DNA from: Pseudomonadota bacterium
GTDB lineage: Bacteria; Pseudomonadota; Alphaproteobacteria; Rhizobiales; Devosiaceae
Assembly (NCBI GenBank): GCA_023436745.1
Contig: JAEZHZ010000048.1
Coordinates: forward strand, 1-15,489
Length of the DNA: 15,489 nucleotides
Reading direction: 5' to 3'
Below the pieces are notes generated by a model that saw only the letters and a program-made list of their open reading frames with translations, searched no databases and was not told the origin of the DNA. The translations under genes and the position numbers were made by a program. Positions within the stretch are counted from its first letter, which is position 1, and each line of letters begins with the position of its first letter. Of this stretch, positions 1 through 5,385 are shown one piece after another.

Positions 1-51
1 GGGCCCCGCCCGCCCCCGGCCCGCCCTGCCGCCGCCGAATGCGATGCCCAT
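1..51 (-). CDS. exbD: Probable ExbD/TolR-family protein, N-terminus only (cut by window edge)
   Basis: An ATG at 51-49 overlaps the exbB stop codon by one base (TGATG) and opens a frame of 17 codons that leaves the window still open. The visible residues read MGIAFGGGRAGRGRAGP, a short glycine/arginine-rich cytoplasmic tail of the kind that precedes the single membrane helix of ExbD/TolR proteins. ExbD normally follows ExbB and works with it as the proton channel that energises TonB. The identification rests on position and the basic tail only; no diagnostic domain is inside the window. The upstream ribosome-binding signal is weak, so translational coupling to exbB is likely. Confidence 0.55.
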   Translation of the reverse strand, partial: MGIAFGGGRAGRGRAGP

Positions 52-737
52 CAGGCGGCCCTGGAGTCGAGCTGGCGAGACAGCATCGCCGCCATGCGAT
101 CGGCAAACGCCTCGTGCCGCGCCACCAGCCTGCCGGCATCGGCCGAGAGCTTATTGTAGGCGATCACCGCGGGAATGGCGGCGAGCAGCCCGAGCGCGGT
201 GGCGAGCAGGGCTTCGGCGATGCCCGGTGCGACGACCGCCAGCGATGTATTCTCGGCCGAGGCAATGGCCGTGAAGGCATTCATGATGCCCCACACGGTG
301 CCGAACAGACCGACGAAGGGGCCGGCGCTGCCGATGGTTGCAAGGACGCCGAGACGTTTCTCGAGTTCGGCGCTCTGCTCGGTTACGGCGAGATCCAGCG
401 CAATCTCCAAGCGGCTCTGCAGCCCGGCAGTGTTGGCCGCGTCGGCGGCGTGGCTCCTGTCCCACTCGTCCATGGCGGCAACGAACACGGCGGCAAGGCC
501 GCCAGCCGCCTGCCCGCCACAGGCTTGCCGCAGGTCCGAGAGGGACGGGTTTTGCGCAAAGGCGCGGTCGAAGGCTGCCATGTCGCGCCGGGCCCGGGCA
601 TAGGTCGCTATGCGGTTGGCGATGATGGCCCAGCACCACACCGACGCGAGCACGAGTCCGAGCATCACCGATTTCACCACCCAGTCCGCCTGCATGAACA
701 GGGCGACCATCGAGAAGTCATGTGCCTCCGAGACCAT
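51..737 (-). CDS. exbB: ExbB, MotA/TolQ/ExbB proton-channel family protein
   Basis: This 228-aa inner-membrane protein would pair with ExbD to pass protons and energise TonB, which drives transport through the outer-membrane heme receptor. It shows three hydrophobic segments (about residues 17-41, 131-157 and 172-195), as in the family. The conserved stretch GPFVGLFGTVWGIMNAF at 139-155 lies in the second helix, and ALLATALGLLAAIPAVIAYN in the third. A cytoplasmic loop of about 90 residues lies between helices 1 and 2. The start ATG lies 5 bp after the stop of the upstream secreted-protein gene and has a GGAG at 748-751 about 10 bases upstream. Its place at the end of a heme-uptake operon suggests a TonB-energising unit dedicated to heme. 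TolQ is an alternative name, but no tol-pal genes are nearby. Confidence 0.9.
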   Translation of the reverse strand: MVSEAHDFSMVALFMQADWVVKSVMLGLVLASVWCWAIIANRIATYARARRDMAAFDRAFAQNPSLSDLRQACGGQAAGGLAAVFVAAMDEWDRSHAADAANTAGLQSRLEIALDLAVTEQSAELEKRLGVLATIGSAGPFVGLFGTVWGIMNAFTAIASAENTSLAVVAPGIAEALLATALGLLAAIPAVIAYNKLSADAGRLVARHEAFADRMAAMLSRQLDSRAA

Positions 738-742
738 GGCGA

Positions 743-1165
743 TCAGACTCCGAAAGTGATGTCGGGACGGGCGGTGGGCACCAGCGCCGCGAGGCAGCTA
801 TCAGGGGCAAGGCCCGCACCCTCGCAGGCGCTGACGTCGTTGACGAGGACACGGCTCACGTCCGTGCAATCGAGTCCGGCGAGTTCGAACTGCAGCACCT
901 TGGTCTTGCCCTCCGCAAGATTCTTGAAGTCCAGCGTGACGATGCGCTCGATGGTGCCGCCGATACTGAACAGGGCCACTTCCATGGCTGCCCGATCGAG
1001 CGGCCCGCCCAGCCGGTTGGTGGCGAGGAAAGTGATGCGGCAGCCTTTGTCGGCCGGCTGGAGTGCATTGAGTTCAAGCGCCAATTCGGGAGGGGCGGCG
1101 TCCTGCGCCGCGGTGGCGACGCAGAGCGAGAGGCTGCAAGCAAGGGCAAGGGACATACGGAACAT
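743..1165 (-). CDS. Small secreted protein of unknown function, between hmuV and exbB
   Basis: The protein has 140 aa. Residues 1-20 form a Sec-type signal peptide (MFRMSLALACSLSLCVATAA) without a twin-arginine, so it should act in the periplasm. The mature part of about 120 aa has no membrane helix and contains four cysteines (C42, C100, C114, C124), which could form two disulfides. The centre (about 44-98) looks beta-strand rich (ITFLATNRLGG, MEVALFSIGG, VLQFELAGLD). I chose ATG 1165 because it overlaps the hmuV stop by one base (TGATG) and starts directly with the signal peptide; the frame stays open upstream to 1612 but there it is only a shadow of hmuV. From memory, similar proteins, sometimes annotated as Tat-signal domain proteins, sit beside exbB in heme clusters of other alphaproteobacteria. 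Function is unknown; an accessory of ExbB/ExbD/TonB or of periplasmic heme transfer is an inference from position. Confidence 0.8.
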   Translation of the reverse strand: MFRMSLALACSLSLCVATAAQDAAPPELALELNALQPADKGCRITFLATNRLGGPLDRAAMEVALFSIGGTIERIVTLDFKNLAEGKTKVLQFELAGLDCTDVSRVLVNDVSACEGAGLAPDSCLAALVPTARPDITFGV

Positions 1166-1983
1166 CAGGCAACCCTGGAATGAACTGGCGCATGGCGCCG
1201 GATGGATTGGGGCAGAACGAACGGCGCGCCGGGCGGCGGAGCGAATCCGACCCGGAGCGGGCAATCGAACACTTCGGCGACCACGGCGTCGGTGATGACC
1301 TGTTCCGCAGGTCCGGCAGCGACGACAGTGCCAGCGCGCAAGGCGACGACGTGATCGGCGTACATGGCCGCAAGGTTGAGGTCGTGGAGCACGGCGATGA
1401 CGCCACCGCCGCTGTCGGCGAAGCGGCGCGCGACATCCATGATCATCAGCTGGTGGCGAACGTCGAGGCTGGAGACGGGCTCGTCCAGCAGGAGGTAACG
1501 TGGCAGGCCATCGAGCACGGGCTGCCAGACCTGGCAGAGCACGCGGGCGAGTTGCACGCGTTGCTGCTCGCCCCCTGACAACTCCCCATAAAAGCGGCCT
1601 CCGAAGTGACACAGGTCGACCGTGGCCAATGCCTGTTCAGGAAGATGCTGCAAGGCTTCGCCGGTGGGGCCGGGACGCCCGGCAGTGAGGCCCATGGCCA
1701 CCACTTCGCGAACGGTGAAAGGAAAGGGCAGGGTGTTGGCCTGGGGCAGCACGGCCCGTTGCGTAGCGGCCTCTGCCGGCGACAGCGTTGCCAGGTTGCG
1801 GCCGTTGATCAATACGTCGCCGTGGTAGCGGTGGTCCCGGCACAGCGCCTTGAGCAGGGTCGACTTGCCGGAGCCGTTGGGGCCGATCACCGCCGTCAGC
1901 CGGGCGGCAGGGGCCATCAGATCGACGCCCCTGAGGATTGTCCTGTCGCCGAGTTCGACGGAAAGGTCATGCACTTCGATCAT
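1165..1983 (-). CDS. hmuV: Heme ABC transporter ATP-binding protein HmuV
   Basis: The cytoplasmic ATPase of the heme importer, which hydrolyses ATP to drive heme through HmuU. The 272-aa product has a full ABC domain: Walker A GPNGSGKST (residues 34-42), Q-loop glutamine near 81 (AVLPQ), signature LSGGEQQ (135-141), Walker B YLLLDEP (163-169) and switch histidine H200 (AVLHD). Length fits the HmuV/FecE group (about 255-275 aa). I prefer ATG 1983, which gives the usual MIEVHDLSV start. A TTG at 1998 would add five residues and overlap hmuU by 11 bases; neither has a strong ribosome-binding site. The gene starts about 5 bp after the hmuU stop, and its own stop overlaps the start of the next gene. 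Confidence 0.94.
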   Translation of the reverse strand: MIEVHDLSVELGDRTILRGVDLMAPAARLTAVIGPNGSGKSTLLKALCRDHRYHGDVLINGRNLATLSPAEAATQRAVLPQANTLPFPFTVREVVAMGLTAGRPGPTGEALQHLPEQALATVDLCHFGGRFYGELSGGEQQRVQLARVLCQVWQPVLDGLPRYLLLDEPVSSLDVRHQLMIMDVARRFADSGGGVIAVLHDLNLAAMYADHVVALRAGTVVAAGPAEQVITDAVVAEVFDCPLRVGFAPPPGAPFVLPQSIRRHAPVHSRVA

Positions 1984-1987
1984 CGGG

Positions 1988-3085
1988 CTACCACGCAAGG
2001 GCCGAGCGACGGCGCAACAGGATCCAGAGGAAGAACGGCCCCCCGAAGGCAGCGGTGACGATGCCGATGGGTATCTCGGCCGGGGCTACGATCACGCGGC
2101 TGATCGCGTCGGCGAACAGCAGGAACGACGCCCCCAGAAGCGCCGTGGCGGGCAGCAGGTATCGATGATCCGGCCCGATCACGAGGCGGAGCAGGTGCGG
2201 CACGACAATGCCGACGAAGCCGATGCCCCCGCTGACGGCCACTGCTGCGCCGGTGGCGGCTGCCACGGCGACGATGGTCACGAGCTTGAAGCGTTGCACG
2301 GGGATGCCGAGGTGCGCCGCGGTCGCTTCGCCGAGCGTCATGGCGTTGAGGCCCCTCGCCAGGAAGGGGGTGACTGCCAGCGCCGCGGCGATGACCGGGC
2401 CGGAGGCGGCAACCTTGATCCAGTTGGCGCCGGACAGCGAGCCCAGGCCCCAGAAGGTGAGGTCACGCAACTGCGCATCCGTCGCCACATAGACCAGCAC
2501 GCCCGTAACGGCGCCGGCGAGGGCGCCGATGGCGATGCCGGCCAGCAGCATGGTTGCGATTGCCGTGTGGCCGCTGCGGGTGGCCACCCGATAGAGGATG
2601 AAGGTGGTGACAAGACCACCGAGGAACGAGGCGAGCTGCAGCGAATAGATGCCGAGCAGTGCGGTCAGTGGCGCCAGGGCGGTCGTTCCCAGAACGATGA
2701 TGCCCACGGCGCCGAGGCTGGCACCGGCCGAAACGCCGACCAGGCCCGGATCAGCCAGCGGGTTGCGGAACAGGCCCTGCATCAGCAAGCCCGACACCGC
2801 CAGCGCCGCTCCGACCAGCACGCCAAGGATCATGCGCGGCAGCCGGATGTTGTAGATCACGGCATGGTCCCGTGCTGCTTCAAGCTGGCTTTCGGGCGCC
2901 ATGCCGAGCCAGCCCCTGAGGATGGTCCAGGCGGAAGCGCCAGAGGCGCCGGTCGTCATCGACAGCATCATGGCGAGAACCAGCATCACGACCAGCACGG
3001 CGATTGCTGCCCGGCCGAGATGGCTGCGGTCTCCGGCTTCGTGACCCTGCCGAATGGTGCCCGCCATGGTCATGACGCTGCTCAT
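1988..3085 (-). CDS. hmuU: Heme ABC transporter permease HmuU (FecCD family)
   Basis: An inner-membrane permease of 365 aa that forms the heme channel and docks HmuT outside and HmuV inside. It is almost entirely hydrophobic, consistent with about ten helices after a cytoplasmic N-tail of roughly 25 residues. FecCD-family landmarks are visible: RLPRMILGVLVGAALAVSG then NPLADPGLVGVSAGASLG near residues 80-125, the coupling-loop region GEATAAHLGIP, GGIGFVGIVVPHLLR, and the C-terminal AEIPIGIVTAAFGGPFF. The ATG at 3085 sits 5 bp after the hmuT stop, with GGAG spaced 8 bases upstream and overlapping that stop codon. No interruption is seen. Confidence 0.94.
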   Translation of the reverse strand: MSSVMTMAGTIRQGHEAGDRSHLGRAAIAVLVVMLVLAMMLSMTTGASGASAWTILRGWLGMAPESQLEAARDHAVIYNIRLPRMILGVLVGAALAVSGLLMQGLFRNPLADPGLVGVSAGASLGAVGIIVLGTTALAPLTALLGIYSLQLASFLGGLVTTFILYRVATRSGHTAIATMLLAGIAIGALAGAVTGVLVYVATDAQLRDLTFWGLGSLSGANWIKVAASGPVIAAALAVTPFLARGLNAMTLGEATAAHLGIPVQRFKLVTIVAVAAATGAAVAVSGGIGFVGIVVPHLLRLVIGPDHRYLLPATALLGASFLLFADAISRVIVAPAEIPIGIVTAAFGGPFFLWILLRRRSALAW

Positions 3086-3090
3086 GCCGG

Positions 3091-3969
3091 TTACTCCGCC
3101 TGCGCCTGTTCGCCATAGAGCATGTTGGAGAGTTCGGTCGCGGCCTGCGCGGCTCGCGGGCCGAAACCAAGCAGGTACGTGCCGTCGAGCCGGTAGATCG
3201 CCTTGTTGGCGGCCACGGGCGTCAGGGCAATGGCGGGGTGGGCGAGCAATTCGGCGTCGGTTGCCGCGTGCTCGCCGCCGCGATCCATCATGACGATCGC
3301 GTCGGGAGCCGCCGAGACAATCGCCTCCTCGGTGAGCGCCTTGTAGCCGGAATAGTCGGTGATGGCGTTCCCGGCTCCCGCCAGCGCGATCATGCCGTCG
3401 GCGGCCGTTCCGGTGCCGGATGCCTGGATCTTGCCGCCTTCGACGGACAGCACGAACAGCACGCGCTTCGGCGCCCCGATGGTGGCCGTGACCTTGTCGA
3501 GCGCGGCGAACTGCGCCTGGACCTCATCGGCGTAGGCGCTGGCCTTCTGCTCGATCCCGAGCGCCTCGCCGACGGCGAGAATCTTGGAGATGACCCCCTC
3601 GGCCGAGTAGCTTTCCGGCACGGTCTGGTATTCGACACCAGCCGCCGCCAGTACCTCCAGCGCCTCTGGCGGCCCGCTCCCTTCAAGGACCAGAAGGGCC
3701 GTCGGGCCGACGGAGAGCACACCCTCCGGAGCCAGCTGGCGGGCGTAGCCGACATCGGGCAATGCTGCGGCGGCTTCGGGATAGGTCGCAGTCTGGTCGC
3801 GTCCGACCAGCCGAGCTTCCTCCCCCAGGGCGTAGACGATCTCCGTCAGCGAGCCGCCGATCGCGACAAGGCGGGACGAGTCGGAGAAGGCATGCAGTTC
3901 CGTCGCCGAAGCAAGCGGCACCGACGCCAGAGCGGCGCTGAGGAAGAGAGATACAACGGATGTGCGCAT
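3091..3969 (-). CDS. hmuT: Periplasmic heme-binding protein HmuT
   Basis: This protein captures heme in the periplasm and hands it to HmuUV. From ATG 3969 the product has 292 aa with a Sec signal peptide (about residues 1-22, ending PLASA). The mature protein is a class III solute-binding protein. The motif LPDVGYARQLAPEGVLSVGP (residues 70-89) contains Y75, which aligns by motif with the heme-ligating tyrosine known in HmuT/ShuT proteins. Further conserved blocks are GAGNAITDYSGYKALTEEA (198-216) and APDAIVMMDRGGE. The frame is open upstream to 4098, but that part lies inside hmuS and would bury the signal peptide. ATG 3969 has a GAGG five to six bases upstream that overlaps the hmuS stop (TGAGGTCATCATG). 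B12- or siderophore-binding homologues are alternatives made unlikely by the neighbours. Confidence 0.93.
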   Translation of the reverse strand: MRTSVVSLFLSAALASVPLASATELHAFSDSSRLVAIGGSLTEIVYALGEEARLVGRDQTATYPEAAAALPDVGYARQLAPEGVLSVGPTALLVLEGSGPPEALEVLAAAGVEYQTVPESYSAEGVISKILAVGEALGIEQKASAYADEVQAQFAALDKVTATIGAPKRVLFVLSVEGGKIQASGTGTAADGMIALAGAGNAITDYSGYKALTEEAIVSAAPDAIVMMDRGGEHAATDAELLAHPAIALTPVAANKAIYRLDGTYLLGFGPRAAQAATELSNMLYGEQAQAE

Positions 3970-3976
3970 GATGACC

Positions 3977-5032
3977 TCAGGCTGCATCGGTGCAGGTGAA
4001 AACGGGGAGCTGTTCGACCACGGTGCGCCACGCGGCACGTTCGTCGGTGCCCTCCTGACGCTGGCCGAAGAACTGAATAATGAGCTCGCGGCTGGCATCG
4101 TAGACCTCCACCGAGGTCACATGGCCATCGGCCGTGGGCTTGCGCACCGCCCAGACGGATGCGACCTGGTCCAGCCGCAGGTGAAGATGGAAGGTCTCGT
4201 CCATGACGTTGAGCCAGGGGCCCATCGGCTTGACGTTGGTGATCGGTCCTGAGTGGATCTGAATACAGCCCCTGTTGCCGACGAATGCCATTACCGGCAG
4301 GGATGTGCCGGCCACGGCATCAAACAGCCCCCGCACCGCGCTGTGGTCGAGCTGCCAGGCATAGTCCTCGCCAACCATCTCCAGCGCTTCGAGGCGCGGC
4401 AGGTTGAGCTTCCTCAGCATCGGGAAGAACTGATGGGTGTCGGTCATGGCCGCCCAGTGCTCGCGCAGCGCCGTCACGTCAGCCGCAACACCGGTGGGCT
4501 CGTCCACGGGAGCCGGGTCGAGGACGATGCCGTCGCCCTGCTCAGCGTGGCGCAGGTTCTCCACCAGCAGAGCCCATGCCTCGAGGTTGGTTGCGGGGCG
4601 CGCATGCACCTTGAAGACCGCCACCCCAGCCCCGTCGAAGAACTGCAGGGAGCGTCGCACGCCACCATCATCGGCTGGCTTCTCCACCGCGAAACCGAAC
4701 TTCCAGCGGTTGGGAAAGATGCGGAGATCGATCTGTTCGCCCAGCGTCATGGAGGCCATCGGTCCAACGACGACCTTTTCCACCGGGCCGATCTTCTCGT
4801 GCACTGCCGACTCGTTTCGGGTCAGCGCCATGATCTCGCGGCAGGCGACGAGGCCGTTGAGCAGGAGCCCCACATCCGGCTCGAGCCGGACGGCGGAGCG
4901 GCCGGTCTGGGCGGCGACAAGTTCGGCTTCGGAGATGGAGTGAATGCGGGCAAAGTCCCGCTCCCGCATCTGCGGATGAAGGTCCCGCAGTCGGCGGATT
5001 ACCTCGGGCGTCTTGGTGGCTGGCTGGTTCAC
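3977..5032 (-). CDS. hmuS: Cytoplasmic heme-handling protein HmuS/HemS family
   Basis: The 351-aa product belongs to the HemS/HmuS/PhuS family, two tandem related halves that bind heme delivered by HmuUV. Depending on the member, they store it, pass it to heme oxygenase, or break it down. The N-terminal half carries the typical start RRLRDLHPQMRERDFARIHS and SEAELVAAQ. The second half has the motif HWAAMTDTHQFFPMLRKLNL (192-211), where H200 corresponds by motif to the heme-ligating histidine of the family. GEDYAWQLDHSAV (221-233) and HSGPITNVKPMGPWLNVMDE (260-279) are also characteristic. The start is GTG 5032, 8 bp after the hmuP stop with only a poor AAGAA signal, so expression probably depends on translation of hmuP. 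No separate heme oxygenase gene is visible in the window. Confidence 0.93.
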   Translation of the reverse strand: MNQPATKTPEVIRRLRDLHPQMRERDFARIHSISEAELVAAQTGRSAVRLEPDVGLLLNGLVACREIMALTRNESAVHEKIGPVEKVVVGPMASMTLGEQIDLRIFPNRWKFGFAVEKPADDGGVRRSLQFFDGAGVAVFKVHARPATNLEAWALLVENLRHAEQGDGIVLDPAPVDEPTGVAADVTALREHWAAMTDTHQFFPMLRKLNLPRLEALEMVGEDYAWQLDHSAVRGLFDAVAGTSLPVMAFVGNRGCIQIHSGPITNVKPMGPWLNVMDETFHLHLRLDQVASVWAVRKPTADGHVTSVEVYDASRELIIQFFGQRQEGTDERAAWRTVVEQLPVFTCTDAA

Positions 5033-5040
5033 TTCTTGGC

Positions 5041-5199
5041 CTATTTGGTCAGGATGAGCTTGTCTTGGCGGGTGATCCGGAGCCGGTACGAAATCCCCTT
5101 GTGGACGATCGCAATCTCTTGAGCTCCCTCGAACAGCTCGTCGCTGTTCAGCACGCGCAGGTTGGATTCGTTGTCGGTCAATTTCGCAGGCGCAGGCAT
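5041..5199 (-). CDS. hmuP: Hemin uptake protein HemP/HmuP
   Basis: A 52-aa gene, easily missed because of its length. The N-terminus (MPAPAKLTDNESNLRVLNSD) is variable, while the C-terminal half matches the HemP family: ELFEGAQEIAIVHKGISYRL followed by RITRQDKLILTK. The ending K-LILTK is the family hallmark. The ATG at 5199 has a weak GGA about 6 bases upstream; the stop is TAG at 5043-5041. In rhizobia, HmuP is required for expression of the heme receptor and was described as a co-activator working with Irr; whether that holds here is inference. It is the first gene of the heme operon, next to the divergent receptor, which suits a regulatory role on the shared control region. Confidence 0.9.
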   Translation of the reverse strand: MPAPAKLTDNESNLRVLNSDELFEGAQEIAIVHKGISYRLRITRQDKLILTK

Positions 5200-5254
5200 G
5201 ATAATCCGGTATTTTCAGCAGCTTAGATCGACCGCTGGTCTCTCCATCGCTGCC

Positions 5255-5268
5255 TCAAGAAAACTTGA
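5255..5268. promoter_or_regulatory. Inverted repeat, candidate operator
   Basis: TCAAG-AAAA-CTTGA is a perfect 5-bp inverted repeat around a 4-bp A-tract. Its right arm overlaps the TTGACT that could be the -35 element of the receptor promoter. This is the arrangement expected for a regulator that blocks or modulates RNA polymerase. The short arms mean chance occurrence cannot be excluded. Confidence 0.35.
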
Positions 5269-5293
5269 CTCCAATAGCCATCTTATCTAAACA
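5265..5293 (+). promoter_or_regulatory. Possible sigma-70-type promoter for the receptor gene
   Basis: TTGACT at 5265-5270 is a good -35 match; 17 bases later TAAACA at 5288-5293 is a mediocre -10. Transcription would begin near 5300, leaving a leader of about 85 bases before the receptor ATG. Weak -10 elements are common at activated promoters. Confidence 0.3.
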
Positions 5294-5336
5294 GCGCAAT
5301 AGGTGATCGGCACAGTCATGTTTTTTCCGATCCAGC

Positions 5337-5361
5337 GCCAGCCAGCCGACGCCAGCCAGCC
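5337..5361 (+). repeat. Short direct repeat in the receptor leader
   Basis: GCCAGCCAGCC occurs at 5337-5347 and again at 5351-5361, separated by GAC, so the period is 14 bp. Inside each copy the unit GCCA is itself repeated. It lies in the probable 5' untranslated leader, 25 bases before the receptor start. Confidence 0.6.
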
Positions 5362-5385
5362 ACAACACAAATCCGGAGTTTTCGA

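Larger units (their letters stand above)
5200..5385. promoter_or_regulatory. Divergent control region between hmuP and the TonB-dependent receptor
   Basis: This 186-bp stretch separates two divergent transcription units and is the only divergent spacer in the window, so it must hold promoters for both. It is noticeably more AT-rich than the flanking genes around 5200-5330. It contains an inverted repeat at 5255-5268, a smaller one at 5230-5240 (GACC-GCT-GGTC), a possible sigma-70-like promoter towards the receptor, and a GC-rich direct repeat at 5337-5361. A TTTAGAT string (minus strand, around 5285-5291) resembles half of an Irr-type iron control element, but the second half is missing. I found no convincing full Irr, RirA or Fur box by eye. 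Confidence 0.7.

Noticed and set aside
39..1295. Long plus-strand open frame opposite exbB, the small secreted protein gene and hmuV
   Set aside because: The product is rich in arginine, glycine and histidine with no recognisable domain, and it spans three well-supported minus-strand genes. It is an antisense shadow typical of GC-rich DNA.
1850..3118. Plus-strand open frame of 422 codons opposite hmuU
   Set aside because: Low-complexity product (many H, D, G, R) mirroring a membrane-protein gene; hmuU on the other strand has all FecCD motifs.
3970..4098. Upstream extension of hmuT
   Set aside because: It would place 43 extra residues before a perfect signal peptide and lies inside hmuS; the ATG at 3969 has its own ribosome-binding site.
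5285..5291. TTTAGAT on the minus strand as an Irr iron control element
   Set aside because: Only one half of the expected palindrome is present, so I do not call it as a site.
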